A DNA stretch of 64,000 bases, taken from the NCBI GenBank assembly GCA_030429735.1, contig JAUIET010000013.1, forward strand, positions 86,811-150,810, read 5' to 3'. The number at the start of each line of letters is the position of its first letter. Position 1 is the stretch's first letter. Shown here piece by piece: positions 17,760-28,521 of the stretch. This DNA is from Gammaproteobacteria bacterium. GTDB taxonomy: Bacteria; Pseudomonadota; Gammaproteobacteria; Pseudomonadales; JAUIET01. The notes under the pieces were generated by a model. That model was not told the origin of the DNA. It searched no databases and saw only the letters and a list, made by a program, of their open reading frames with translations. The position numbers and the translations under genes are program-made.

Positions 17760-18890
17760 TCAGGCCTTGTGCTGACGCGCCAGATAGTCGTGCGATTGCA
17801 TTTCCAGCAAACGACTGCAGGTTCGTCTGAATTCGAACTCCAGTCCGGTGCCCTGATAGAGAGATTCTATGGCCACTGCAGCAGATACGATCAGCTTGAC
17901 GTTGCGGTCGTAAAACTCGTCAATCAGGTTAATAAAACGTCTGGCAGAGTCATTCTGGGCATCATGCATCTGTGGCACATCCGAAATCAACACAGCATGG
18001 AACTCCCTGGCCAGCTCAATGTAGTCGTTCTGGCTGCGCGGGCCTTCGCAGAGCTCGGCAAACGCAAACCAAACCACGTCGTCTGCACACCATCGAGCGA
18101 TCAGCTCACGCCCTTCAACCTCCAAAGCAACATTCTCTGTACCCGGCTCAGGCGCTAATTTTGTGAAGCTGTCCAGCAACACAGCTTCGGCTTCGCTATC
18201 CAGCGGATGGTGATACAACTCCGCCTGCTCCAATGTACGCAAACGATAGTCAGTACCACTATCCACATTGAGCACCTTGGTGTGCTTTTTGAGCAATGCG
18301 ATCGCCGGCAGAAAGCGCGATCGCTGCAAGCCGTCTTTATAGAGGTCATCGGGCACAATGTTCGAGGTGGCCACCAATACGATGCGGTGGCGCTCAAACA
18401 ATAACTCAAACAAACCACCCAGAAGCATGGCATCGGTTATATCTGACACAAAAAATTCATCGAAACAAATGACATCCACGTCTGCGGCCAGACGCTTGGC
18501 GACAGCCTCCAGGGGGTTCTTGGTACCTTCCAGCGACGTCAGTTCGGCGTGTACCCGCCGCATGAATCGATGGAAGTGAACACGCAACTTTCGCGACCCC
18601 GGCAAGGACTCATAAAAAAGGTCCATCAGCCAGGTTTTACCACGCCCGACACCGCCCCACATGTACAAACCAGCAACCTGTGATTCCTCCGCACCGAAGC
18701 GGAGCAATTTACGCAGCCTGGAAACCAGCCCATGGGAACTCTCCGCAGCGCTCGCGTCAAGTCTGCCAGCCGCCTGCAAATCGTCATACACGACTTGCAA
18801 GGCCTCAACAGCGCACCGCTGAGCATCATCCGCGCTGAAGTCGGGTGACTGCAGTAATTGTGTGTAATGGGCGAGTGGGCCTGGTCTCAT
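17760..18890 (-). CDS. zapE: Cell division ATPase ZapE (AFG1 family)
   Basis: ZapE is an AAA-type ATPase that acts at the division site and resembles mitochondrial Afg1/Lace1. About 376 residues from the ATG at 18890 (MRPGPLAHY); a longer frame opens at 18947 but its extra residues lack family similarity. Walker A is GGVGRGKTWLMD, Walker B is VICFDEFFVSD, and FHRFMRRVH and TSNIVPDDLYKDGLQR are family blocks. Divergent from zapG, a common pairing in gammaproteobacteria. Confidence 0.94.
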   Translation of the reverse strand: MRPGPLAHYTQLLQSPDFSADDAQRCAVEALQVVYDDLQAAGRLDASAAESSHGLVSRLRKLLRFGAEESQVAGLYMWGGVGRGKTWLMDLFYESLPGSRKLRVHFHRFMRRVHAELTSLEGTKNPLEAVAKRLAADVDVICFDEFFVSDITDAMLLGGLFELLFERHRIVLVATSNIVPDDLYKDGLQRSRFLPAIALLKKHTKVLNVDSGTDYRLRTLEQAELYHHPLDSEAEAVLLDSFTKLAPEPGTENVALEVEGRELIARWCADDVVWFAFAELCEGPRSQNDYIELAREFHAVLISDVPQMHDAQNDSARRFINLIDEFYDRNVKLIVSAAVAIESLYQGTGLEFEFRRTCSRLLEMQSHDYLARQHKA

Positions 18891-19047
18891 TGCGTGAAGC
18901 CTGATGAATCTGCCGCGCACTTTACCGCTCGGCTTGCGTGATAGCAATTGCAGTGATGTCTTCCACGCTCAGTGGTGCAGCGTTATACTAAGGCACGCAC
19001 CACCGGCGCTGCTCGTCGTGGTATCCAGAGTCAGGCCGGAGAGAACA

Positions 19048-19509
19048 GTGGAACAGAATTTAATACTCGCATTGGTTGCCTTCGGCGGCTTATTCATTGG
19101 CTTATTGATCGGTGTACTGGTAGGTAAGAAATCCGGTGCGGGTTACAAACGTGGTCAACAGCTTGAAGGCCGCCTGGCGGCCACCGAAGCTGAACTGGAG
19201 GCCTATAAACAGTCGGTTCAGTCTCACTTTAGCGAAACCGCCGAGGCATTCCAGTCATTGAACAGCTCATACGCACTGCTGCAGCAGAAGCTGGCCGGCG
19301 GAGCCCAGGCTTTGTGCGGTGAAGCCAGCGGACCTTTGTTGCAGGCACCCGGTGCTGTTGCGGAAGAAAGTTCGGCGGACGTCAGCGAATTACAAACCGA
19401 ATTACCGCTTGAGCCCCCCAGGGACTACGCGCCCAAGAAAAGCCCAGACGAGAAAGGCATGCTGACCGAAGAGTTTGGCCTGAAAAAACCCGCTAACGAC
19501 GCGGCCTGA
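19048..19509 (+). CDS. zapG: ZapG/YhcB family inner-membrane protein (DUF1043)
   Basis: YhcB-type proteins are inner-membrane coiled-coil proteins linked to envelope growth and division. I start at the GTG at 19048 because GGAGAG lies eight bases before it and the product then begins directly with the membrane helix (LILALVAFGGLFIGLLIGVL). A coiled-coil stretch follows (about 35–85), then a Pro/Glu-rich tail. About 153 residues, slightly longer than the E. coli protein. An open frame extends upstream to 18904 but overlaps the zapE start. Confidence 0.85.
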   Translation: MEQNLILALVAFGGLFIGLLIGVLVGKKSGAGYKRGQQLEGRLAATEAELEAYKQSVQSHFSETAEAFQSLNSSYALLQQKLAGGAQALCGEASGPLLQAPGAVAEESSADVSELQTELPLEPPRDYAPKKSPDEKGMLTEEFGLKKPANDAA

Positions 19510-19546
19510 GCGGTACAGCCCGCGTGCGCGGCACTTAACTTATTTG

Positions 19547-20314
19547 CTACGCCGGATTGTCAATATCCACAAAGTGGTGCTCCACGCCCAGCTCTTCGGC
19601 CAGATATCTGCCCAGGGCCTGCACACCATAGCGCTCAGTCGCATGATGCCCGGCAGCAAAGAAATGCAGACCTGACTCGCGCGCACTGTGGACTGTTTGC
19701 TCGGACACCTCGCCGGTGATATAGGCGTCCACGCCCAGTTCGATCGCCTGCTCCACGTAACCTTGTGCGCCGCCGGTACACCACGCAACCGACTTTAATT
19801 TTCTGGCATCATTCGGATCTGCCGCAATATGCAAGGGAGGCCGGTTAAGGCAAGCCCCAATATGCGCGGACAGTTGATCGCCGGTCATTGGCGCGCCCAG
19901 CTCACCGACCATCATGAGCTGTTGCTCAACCGAGGGTGCACAGCCATGAACAGCAAACCCTAACACGCGTGCCAGGCTGGCATTGTTTCCGTACTCAGGG
20001 TGGGCGTCCAGCGGCAAATGGTAGGCGAGCAGGCTTAGCTCATTATCCAAAAGGCTTTTTATTCTCTTCAAGCGACTGCCAGTCAGAACGGGCGACTCAC
20101 CACGCCAAAAATACCCATGATGCACCAAAATGGCATCCGCCTGCCGTTCAATAGCCGCATCAATCAAGGCCTGACAGGCGGTGACACCGCTTACCACGCG
20201 CGCAATCAACGGTCGCCCTTGCACTTGCAGGCCATTCGGGCAATAGTCATTAAACCGATGCGGCTGCAAAGATTCATTCGCCAAACCAACTAATTGTTCC
20301 AGTGTGCAGGGCAT
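19547..20314 (-). CDS. Nif3-like dinuclear metal-centre protein
   Basis: Member of the NIF3/YbgI family (GTP cyclohydrolase I type 2-like fold) with a two-metal centre; the substrate is unsettled. The 255 residues include NDYCPNGLQVQG at the N-terminus, the metal-binding ILVHHGYFWRG, LPLDAHPEYGNN, and the C-terminal FFAAGHHATERYG. Next to algW and divergent from it, as in Pseudomonas. Confidence 0.92.
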   Translation of the reverse strand: MPCTLEQLVGLANESLQPHRFNDYCPNGLQVQGRPLIARVVSGVTACQALIDAAIERQADAILVHHGYFWRGESPVLTGSRLKRIKSLLDNELSLLAYHLPLDAHPEYGNNASLARVLGFAVHGCAPSVEQQLMMVGELGAPMTGDQLSAHIGACLNRPPLHIAADPNDARKLKSVAWCTGGAQGYVEQAIELGVDAYITGEVSEQTVHSARESGLHFFAAGHHATERYGVQALGRYLAEELGVEHHFVDIDNPA

Positions 20315-20403
20315 AATCTCATCGTGTCCAGGTGACGTAGTGTGGCATTATAGAGCCGCCATTCCGCAATGCCGAGAGATCCCGCCGCACAGCGGCTTAA
20401 ATA

Positions 20404-21438
20404 ATGCGAGCGTTCTTTTCCTATATTACCTGGCCTGTCATTTGCGGCGTGTTGCTTGGCTTGTTGATTCTGCAATTGCTCAGTAATCGCGCCACCCCCC
20501 AGATCACGCTACCCAGTTTTGCACCAGCCGTTGAACAAGCATCCCCTGCAGTAGTGAATATTTTCACCAGCAAAACTGTGCGCGAGCGGCGCTGGCCAAG
20601 CAGCCCGCTGCAGAAGTTCTTCCGCCAGGATCGGCGGGAGCGTGTCCAGAACAGTCTGGGCTCCGGCGTGATCATGCGTTCGGATGGTTACGTGGTCAGC
20701 AATTTTCATGTGGTCAGTGGCGCTGACGAGATTCTCGTGCTGCTGGCAAACGGACAGATCACCGAGGCAGAATTGGTAGGTATTGACCGCGAATCAGACC
20801 TCGCTTTGCTCAAGATTCCATTGCAGAACTTACCCGTTATTCAGCATGCGGATGTAAAGTCCCTACGGGTGGGCGATCTGGTTCTGGCTATTGGCAACCC
20901 CTATGGTTTCGGTCACTCCGTCACACAAGGCATAGTCAGTGCAACTGGACGCTACGGATTGCAGTTAATGACCTACGAGAATCTTATTCAAACAGACGCG
21001 GCAATCAACCCAGGCAGTTCGGGCGGCGCACTGGTTGATAGCCTGGGCCGCTTTCTTGGCATCATTACCGCGAACTACTCAACGAGCAGCGGTTCCGATG
21101 GCATTGGTCTTGCGATCCCTGCCGACAACGTACGTATGGTCGTCGATGACCTGATTCAACATGGGTATGTGATGCGCGGCTGGCTGGGAATTGAGGTCGA
21201 GCAAACCGTTGATGGCGTATTGCTCACCGATACACACCCCCAGGGGCCGGCCGATATCGCCGGCTTGCGGGCAGGCGACTTGCTCACTGCGATTGATGGA
21301 CAGCCCGTTGTTGACCCCATTCAGGCAATGAATATTATTGCCGCACAGGAACCGGGCAGTATGATTGAAATAGCGATCCGTCGCGGCGAATCACAGACAT
21401 CGGTAGTCGCCTCAATTGGACTGAGGTCGCCCCGTTAA
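20404..21438 (+). CDS. algW: Periplasmic serine protease AlgW/DegS
   Basis: Membrane-anchored HtrA protease that starts the envelope-stress cascade by cutting the anti-sigma factor (RseA or MucA). The 344 residues comprise an N-terminal anchor helix (about 8–27), a trypsin-like domain with catalytic triad H102 (SNFHVV), D132 (ESDLALLKI) and S206 (NPGSSGG), and one PDZ domain (about 245–340). A single PDZ and the anchor separate it from DegP. Its last four bases overlap the convergent hisD end. Confidence 0.94.
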   Translation: MRAFFSYITWPVICGVLLGLLILQLLSNRATPQITLPSFAPAVEQASPAVVNIFTSKTVRERRWPSSPLQKFFRQDRRERVQNSLGSGVIMRSDGYVVSNFHVVSGADEILVLLANGQITEAELVGIDRESDLALLKIPLQNLPVIQHADVKSLRVGDLVLAIGNPYGFGHSVTQGIVSATGRYGLQLMTYENLIQTDAAINPGSSGGALVDSLGRFLGIITANYSTSSGSDGIGLAIPADNVRMVVDDLIQHGYVMRGWLGIEVEQTVDGVLLTDTHPQGPADIAGLRAGDLLTAIDGQPVVDPIQAMNIIAAQEPGSMIEIAIRRGESQTSVVASIGLRSPR

Positions 21439-22736
21439 GGCTTGGGCCGCCTCGCCAGCGCGGACAAGGCATGGGCCTGCAGCCCCTCACCGTACGCAAG
21501 CTCGCCGGCGATCACAGCCAGTTTGTCAGCCCCGGCCGGCGAACAATTAATTAACGAAGAGCGTTTTTGAAAGTCGTAGACACCCAACGGTGACGCAAAA
21601 CGCGCTGTACCCGATGTTGGCAGCACGTGATTGGGCCCCGCACAATAGTCGCCGAAAGCTTCCGGTGAATGAACGCCCATAAAGATAGCGCCGGCATGCC
21701 GAATTGCCGGCAGCAATGATTCGGGGTCCTGAACCGCCAACTCAAGGTGCTCCGGTGCAATTCGATTTGCCAGCTGAACGGCCTCGCTCAGGTTAGATAC
21801 AGAGATTAACCCACCGCGGTCTTGCAGGGAGCGGCGAACTATCGATTCCCGAGTCATGGTTGGCAGCAAGCGCTCAATACATGCATGCACCTCTGTTAAC
21901 AGAGCCTCTGAGGGGCTTAACAATATGGATTGCGCCATTTCATCGTGCTCAGCCTGAGCAAACATATCCAGCGCCAGCCATTCCGGGTTGGCGCTGTCGT
22001 CGGCGATTATCAAAATCTCCGATGGGCCCGCGACCATATCCAGGCCAACACGGCCAAATACCTGGCGCTTAGCCTCAGCAACATAGACGTTGCCCGGCCC
22101 AACAATCTTGTCCACGCGCGCAATACTGTCAGTACCATAAGCCAATGCGGCAACCGCCTGGGCACCGCCTATTTTCCATGCTTCGTCTACGCCCGCAATG
22201 GCTGCGGCGGCGAGCACCAGCGGAGAAATTTCGCCGGCCGGCGCGGGCACCACCATACATACCTGTTGCACTCCGGCAACTCGCGCAGGAATGACATTCA
22301 TCAATACAGAAGAGGGGTAGCTGGCCTTTCCTCCCGGTACATAAACACCAATTCTGTCCAGGGCCGTCACCTGCTGCCCAAGCACCGTCCCATCAGCCTC
22401 TTCTATTCGCCACGACGCTTGCTTTTGATGCTCATGGTAATTGCGCACTCGCTCTGCGGCCTGCTCGAGGCTGCGCAATTGCTCGTGCGAAATCGACTGC
22501 TTGGCGGCGTGCAGTTGTTCGGCCGGCAAGCACAACTCGCCAACGCCGCTTGGGGCCCAGGCATCAAACTGTTGAGTAAGCTCAAGCAAGGCCTGGTCAC
22601 CACCCTCACGCACCTTGGCGATAATCTGTGCAACGCGCTGTTGAACTGCCGCATCATCGTCACTATCGAAGGCGAGCAAGCGATCCAAACGCTCTGAAAA
22701 GTCTGCTGCACTGCTGTCCAGCTTTGAAATCAACAC
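21435..22736 (-). CDS. hisD: Histidinol dehydrogenase HisD
   Basis: Catalyses the last two steps of histidine synthesis, histidinol to histidine with two NAD+, using zinc. The 433 residues show [54 protein letters not shown] and the C-terminal [14 protein letters not shown]. The start is GTG at 22736, immediately after the hisG stop. In Pseudomonas hisC follows; here algW follows instead. Confidence 0.96.
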   Translation of the reverse strand: MLISKLDSSAADFSERLDRLLAFDSDDDAAVQQRVAQIIAKVREGGDQALLELTQQFDAWAPSGVGELCLPAEQLHAAKQSISHEQLRSLEQAAERVRNYHEHQKQASWRIEEADGTVLGQQVTALDRIGVYVPGGKASYPSSVLMNVIPARVAGVQQVCMVVPAPAGEISPLVLAAAAIAGVDEAWKIGGAQAVAALAYGTDSIARVDKIVGPGNVYVAEAKRQVFGRVGLDMVAGPSEILIIADDSANPEWLALDMFAQAEHDEMAQSILLSPSEALLTEVHACIERLLPTMTRESIVRRSLQDRGGLISVSNLSEAVQLANRIAPEHLELAVQDPESLLPAIRHAGAIFMGVHSPEAFGDYCAGPNHVLPTSGTARFASPLGVYDFQKRSSLINCSPAGADKLAVIAGELAYGEGLQAHALSALARRPKP

Positions 22737-23405
22737 TTATCTGCCCCTGTCAGTGCCGGCTGCAGCTGGCTGCTGCGCACGCACGGCATCACCGATTTTA
22801 TCGCTCCAGTGACGTACCAGCTCATATTTAACTTTTAACGCCGCTTTGTTCGCGATAAGCCGAGAGCTGACGTGGGCGATAAGCTCTCTTGGCTCCAGGC
22901 CATTGGCAGTCAGCGTATTGCCGGTGTCCACCACATCCACAATTTCATCCGCCAGACCTACTATTGGCGCCAGTTCTAAAGCACCATAGAGCTTGATCAA
23001 CTCAACATTCACGCCCTTTTCTTCGTAAAACTGCCGGGCAATATTAGTGAACTTGCTGGCAACACTGATTCTTTGTCGCTTGCCATCTATGCGGCGTTGG
23101 CCAACCGGTGCTGCCGTCATCAATCGGCAACGGGCAATGTTGAGGTCAAGCAGCTCATAAATATCGGTCAGCCCATATTCCATCAACATATCTTTACCCG
23201 CTACGCCCAAGTCGGCGATCCCGTGGCGAACATAAGTGGTGACATCAGCCCCACGCAGCACTAATAATCGTACGCTTTCCTCGTTGGTCTCAAAAACCAG
23301 CTTGCGCGACGAATTAATATCCTCGTTAGGATGAATGCCTGCGGCATCCAACAAAGGCAATGTTTCAGCAAGAATTCGACCTTTCGTCAAGGCTATGGTG
23401 ATCAT
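22737..23405 (-). CDS. hisG: ATP phosphoribosyltransferase HisG, short form
   Basis: First enzyme of histidine synthesis, joining ATP and PRPP. From ATG 23405 (MITIALTKGRI) the product has 222 residues and stops after the catalytic domains. It lacks the C-terminal regulatory domain of long HisG, and short forms require the partner HisZ. Family blocks: RGADVTTYVRHGIADLGVAG and the PRPP site VDVVDTGNTLTANGL. Starts five bases after the murA stop. Confidence 0.95.
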   Translation of the reverse strand: MITIALTKGRILAETLPLLDAAGIHPNEDINSSRKLVFETNEESVRLLVLRGADVTTYVRHGIADLGVAGKDMLMEYGLTDIYELLDLNIARCRLMTAAPVGQRRIDGKRQRISVASKFTNIARQFYEEKGVNVELIKLYGALELAPIVGLADEIVDVVDTGNTLTANGLEPRELIAHVSSRLIANKAALKVKYELVRHWSDKIGDAVRAQQPAAAGTDRGR

Positions 23406-23410
23406 CGTTA

Positions 23411-24694
<1,284 letters not shown>

Positions 24695-24727
24695 TTAATC
24701 GCTCGATCGAGCCGCCCGGAAAGGGCA

Positions 24728-24967
24728 TTAACCTTGCCGTTCGTACTCTTCTGGCGTGTGGGCGCGGATGTTGACTGCATGCAAGCGACCGTCCGCAATC
24801 ATATCAGACAACGGCGCATAAACAGCCTGCTGCCTTTTAACCGGGTTCAATCCTGCCATTTTTTCCGTCACAACGGTCACCGTGTAGTGCCCGCCCTGCT
24901 CCTCTACGGCTACTTTGGCATCACCAAAGTGAGATTCTACGCAGCTTTTGATTTCGTCTAGTAACAT
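24728..24967 (-). CDS. ibaG: BolA-family protein IbaG
   Basis: Small BolA-like protein (79 residues) that binds monothiol glutaredoxins and iron-sulfur clusters; IbaG in E. coli responds to acid. Family features are VEEQGGHYTVTVV, the KRQQAVYAPL helix and a His near residue 64 (RLHAVNIRAHTPEEY). Lies between mlaC and murA, its standard position. Confidence 0.93.
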   Translation of the reverse strand: MLLDEIKSCVESHFGDAKVAVEEQGGHYTVTVVTEKMAGLNPVKRQQAVYAPLSDMIADGRLHAVNIRAHTPEEYERQG

Positions 24968-25006
24968 ATGCCAGTCTGTTGCGGGCGAACGATATCGCCA
25001 AAGTGA

Positions 25007-25738
25007 TTATTCAACGTCCTGCGATTCTACCACCCAATTCGCAATCACTTTATCAATGTCGGAATTATATTGACGCGCCGCGGACGCAAACTGATTGCGA
25101 TACACCTTACCGAGATTGATGCTCTGTAGTTGCACATTTCGCACCTTCCACTGCCCATCGGAGTTCTGGCGCATCTTATAGCGAATTAGTACCGGCTCAC
25201 TGCCATCGCCGTGAATCTTCTGCACTACATTGACGCTCTTGCCAGCCGTCATATCCTCCTTTACCGGCAAAACATCAATCTCTTCACCCTGAAACGTTAA
25301 CAAACCCTTGGCATAGGTAGCCACCAGACCTTGCTTAAACTTCTCAGTGAACGCGTCTACTCTGGCTTGAAACGCCTGCTTTGCAGATTCATCAGTCAAC
25401 GAAGACTCATAGCGTCGGCTGCCATGCTTACCCATAACGCCGCGTGCAAAGCTGCGAAAGTCAATCAAAGGGAACAAAATTTCATCGATGGCCGCGTGAA
25501 AGCGCTCAGGCTCTGTGTCGTAGTATTGCTTGGCCTCCTCAATGGCGACGATGATTTTTCCGGTCGCTTCTCGGATCAAAACATCTGGGCCTGATGTGGC
25601 GTCTACGACCTCCGTGTTGGCGTTCGATGCCGCCGTGCTGTGCAATGCAAATACACTGGCAAAGACCAGCAATACACCACGAGCCAGGCTGTGCGCGGCG
25701 CGGGCGCTTCTGAGTGAATTGTGAAACATTGCGTGCAT
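25007..25738 (-). CDS. mlaC: Phospholipid-shuttle protein MlaC
   Basis: MlaC is the periplasmic carrier of the Mla system, moving phospholipids between MlaA at the outer membrane and the MlaFEDB transporter. It has 243 residues: a signal peptide (about 1–38), then FPLIDFRSFARGVMGKH, FTEKFKQGLVATYAKGL and VRNVQLQSINLGKVYRNQF. The strong GGGGG before 25738 supports that start. The genes for MlaF, MlaE, MlaD and MlaB, expected around it, are absent from the window. Confidence 0.93.
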   Translation of the reverse strand: MHAMFHNSLRSARAAHSLARGVLLVFASVFALHSTAASNANTEVVDATSGPDVLIREATGKIIVAIEEAKQYYDTEPERFHAAIDEILFPLIDFRSFARGVMGKHGSRRYESSLTDESAKQAFQARVDAFTEKFKQGLVATYAKGLLTFQGEEIDVLPVKEDMTAGKSVNVVQKIHGDGSEPVLIRYKMRQNSDGQWKVRNVQLQSINLGKVYRNQFASAARQYNSDIDKVIANWVVESQDVE

Positions 25739-25795
25739 GCTTTCCCCCTGAGTAACTCAAATAAACTACCATAATAGGCCATGGTCTTGCCAACT

Positions 25796-25825
25796 AGGAC
25801 AATAAAACGGACAGAATGTTATAAT
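25796..25825 (+). promoter_or_regulatory. Probable promoter of the yrbG–kds–lpt genes
   Basis: A perfect TATAAT at 25820–25825 has AGGACA (four of six matches) 18 bases upstream. It lies about 110 bases before the yrbG ATG in the A+T-rich divergent gap with mlaC. Confidence 0.5.
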
Positions 25826-25937
25826 TATTATTCTGGGAAGCCGTTGAATTTTCGAAAATTTACGCTTTATCGCCATTGGCACCACCCGCCCATTGGCCAC
25901 ATCTGGTACAAGGGATTACTTTCAGAGCTCTAAATAT

Positions 25938-26975
25938 ATGACGCTTGCATTATTGGCGGTACTGGTTGGCTTCATCGCTCTGGTGTGGAGTGCCGATCGT
26001 TTTGTAACCGGAGCGGCGGTCACCGCTAAGCATCTTGGCATGTCAACCATGATGATTGGCCTGACTATTGTGGCTTTTGGCACGTCCGCACCGGAAATAT
26101 TCGTTTCCCTAAACGCGGCCCTGCATGATGCTGCAGATATGGCCGTAGGTAATGCGCTTGGGTCAAACCTTGCCAATGTTGGCCTGGTGCTGGCCGTCAC
26201 TGCGTTGATCACGGCTATCCCCATCAGCAAATCAGTGGTTCGCCGTGAATTGCCTATTTTGGCCGCCATCACATTGCTTGCCGGTTACACACTGCTGGAC
26301 TACAAAGTCAGTTTTGTTGACGGTTGTTTGCTGCTGGGCAGCATATTTGTCGCAGGCTACCTGGCGTTTCGCAGCCACCAGAACAATCCAGAGCTGGCTG
26401 ACGATGATGATTTGGCGGCAAGTCTGGAGGCAATCACTCCGGAGGAAGATCTTGAGCATATCCCCAAAACGCGAGCATGGATGCTGCTCATTGGTGGCCT
26501 GGTCATATTGGTCGCAAGTTCAAACCTGCTGGTCTGGGGCGCCAAGTCAGTCGCCGTTCAGCTGGGAGTCAGCCAGCTGATCATAGGCTTAACCCTCGTT
26601 GCCATAGGAACCAGTTTGCCTGAACTGGCCGCCTCGGTCGCGTGTGCGCTGAAAGGCCAGGTTGATATCGCATTGGGCAATGTTGTGGGCAGTAATATTT
26701 TTAACCTTGCCGCTGTTATGTCGATTCCGGGTTTGGTGGCTGGTGGTGGTGTACAGCTCGGCAGTGAGATCTTTACTCGTGACTATGCGTTCATGGCGGG
26801 CATCACTCTGCTGCTTATCGTAGCCGTACTTACGGATGCCCTGTGGATACGATTCAAACATATGCGCAAACCGGATAATGAAGCGCGGCCTCGTCCCCAC
26901 CTGGGGCGAATCGCTGCAGCTATGTTCCTGTTAGGCTATTTACTGTATACGCTACAATTGTTAAAGGCATTATAA
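25938..26975 (+). CDS. yrbG: Calcium/sodium antiporter family protein YrbG
   Basis: Member of the Ca2+:cation antiporter family, an inner-membrane exchanger; ion specificity is inferred. Two internal repeats carry the alpha motifs: GLTIVAFGTSAPEIFVSL with GNALGSNLANVGLV, and GLTLVAIGTSLPELAASV with GNVVGSNIFNLAAV. About ten membrane helices, with an acidic cytoplasmic loop between the halves. I use the ATG at 25938 (MTLALLAVLVG); a TTG at 25893 opens the frame but has no support. First gene before kdsD, as in E. coli. Confidence 0.93.
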   Translation: MTLALLAVLVGFIALVWSADRFVTGAAVTAKHLGMSTMMIGLTIVAFGTSAPEIFVSLNAALHDAADMAVGNALGSNLANVGLVLAVTALITAIPISKSVVRRELPILAAITLLAGYTLLDYKVSFVDGCLLLGSIFVAGYLAFRSHQNNPELADDDDLAASLEAITPEEDLEHIPKTRAWMLLIGGLVILVASSNLLVWGAKSVAVQLGVSQLIIGLTLVAIGTSLPELAASVACALKGQVDIALGNVVGSNIFNLAAVMSIPGLVAGGGVQLGSEIFTRDYAFMAGITLLLIVAVLTDALWIRFKHMRKPDNEARPRPHLGRIAAAMFLLGYLLYTLQLLKAL

Positions 26976-26992
26976 GAAAAGAGCACAATGGA

Positions 26993-27964
26993 ATGAGCGA
27001 CGAGATCTATATAGCGGCGGGACGCCGAACGATCGAGATTGAACGCGACGCGGTCAGCAATCTCATTCAGCGTGTCGATCAGAATTTTGCCGCTGCCTGC
27101 GAGCTCATGCTTAACTGCAGTGGTCGGGTTGTGGTATCAGGCATCGGAAAGTCTGGTCACATTGCAAACAAGATTGCGGCAACGCTTGCCAGCACCGGCA
27201 CCCCGGCTTTTTTTGTTCATCCAGCCGAGGCCAGCCACGGCGACATGGGTATGATCACCCGAAACGACGTGGTCATCGCCGTATCCAACTCTGGCAATAC
27301 CCCGGAAATCACCACCTTGCTGCCGTTGCTCAAGCGACTTGCCGTCCCGCTTATCAGCATGTGTGGGAATACCCAATCCACGCTCGCCAGACACGCTGAT
27401 GTCAATCTGGACATCAGCATTGCCGAAGAAGCGTGCCCGCACGACCTGGCGCCAACAACCAGCACCACAGTAAGCCTGGTTATGGGCGACGCGCTTGCAA
27501 TCGCGCTGCTGGAGAAACGCGGTTTTACCGCAGAGGACTTTGCGTACTCGCACCCTGGAGGCAGCCTGGGCAAACGCCTGTTGCTGCGTGTCTCGGACCT
27601 CATGCATGCTGGCGACTCCTTGCCCAAAGTTTCGCCAAACGCAACACTTGGCGAAGCCATATTGGAAGTCAGCGAGAAGGGTTTGGGTATGACCATTGTT
27701 GCTGATGAACAGGGCGAGCTATTGGGTATATTTACTGACGGCGACCTGCGCCGTGCCCTGGACGCAAATGTCGATATTAAAAATTCCGCCATCGCCGACA
27801 TCATGACCACTGGCGGTAAAACGATTGGCGCGGACGAATTGGCAGCGGCCGCTCTGACGATGATGGAAGACAATAAAATCAGCGTGCTGGTAGTAACCGG
27901 CAGCGACGGAAAGCCGATTGGGACCGTGCAAATGTACGACGTGCTGCAAGCAGGTCTTGTATGA
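26993..27964 (+). CDS. kdsD: Arabinose-5-phosphate isomerase KdsD
   Basis: Converts ribulose-5-phosphate to arabinose-5-phosphate, the first step towards Kdo for LPS. The 323 residues have a SIS domain (GRVVVSGIGKSGHIANKIAATLASTGTPAFFVHPAEA in short blocks, SNSGNTPEI) and two C-terminal CBS domains (about 205–320, with GIFTDGDLRRAL). The stop overlaps the kdsC start by four bases. Confidence 0.97.
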   Translation: MSDEIYIAAGRRTIEIERDAVSNLIQRVDQNFAAACELMLNCSGRVVVSGIGKSGHIANKIAATLASTGTPAFFVHPAEASHGDMGMITRNDVVIAVSNSGNTPEITTLLPLLKRLAVPLISMCGNTQSTLARHADVNLDISIAEEACPHDLAPTTSTTVSLVMGDALAIALLEKRGFTAEDFAYSHPGGSLGKRLLLRVSDLMHAGDSLPKVSPNATLGEAILEVSEKGLGMTIVADEQGELLGIFTDGDLRRALDANVDIKNSAIADIMTTGGKTIGADELAAAALTMMEDNKISVLVVTGSDGKPIGTVQMYDVLQAGLV

Positions 27965-28521
27965 CCGGGTCATTTGCAGAAGCCGCAAAGCAGATCAAGT
28001 TGCTGGCGATGGATGTTGACGGCGTGTTGACCGACGGCCGACTCTTTTTCAGCGGCGACGGTGACACATTGAAAGCGTTCAACAGCCAGGACGGGCACGG
28101 GCTGAAAATGCTAAAAAGCACTGGCGTCAACACCGCGATTATCACCGGCAGGCAATCAGAGATCGTTGCGCGGCGCGCCAAGGAGTTGGGGATAGATATT
28201 GTACTGCAAGGCAGAGAAGACAAGCTCGCCGCCCTTATTGAAGTCACCAACACGTTGAACTTAAACATGACGCAAGCCGCTTATATGGGCGACGATTTAC
28301 CAGACCTGAGTGCAATACAGGCAGCCGGAGTGGGTATTGCGGTTGCAAATGCCGCAAGTGGCGTTGCTGAACGAGCCGATTACGTCACCCGGGCCCGCGG
28401 TGGTGAAGGGGCTGTCAGGGAAGCATGCGAATGGTTGCTGCAGGCACAGGGTAAATGGCCTTCTATACTTAAAGATTACTGTCTCGCAGAAAGTTCTGAC
28501 AACGGAGAAACCACTCCTTGA
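27961..28521 (+). CDS. kdsC: Kdo-8-phosphate phosphatase KdsC
   Basis: HAD-family phosphatase that releases Kdo from Kdo-8-phosphate. The 186 residues show the nucleophile motif MDVDGVLTDG, the Thr motif ITGRQS and the C-terminal MGDDLPDL metal site. No cap domain, as expected for the family, which works as a tetramer. Its TGA overlaps the TTG start of lptC. Confidence 0.96.
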   Translation: MTGSFAEAAKQIKLLAMDVDGVLTDGRLFFSGDGDTLKAFNSQDGHGLKMLKSTGVNTAIITGRQSEIVARRAKELGIDIVLQGREDKLAALIEVTNTLNLNMTQAAYMGDDLPDLSAIQAAGVGIAVANAASGVAERADYVTRARGGEGAVREACEWLLQAQGKWPSILKDYCLAESSDNGETTP

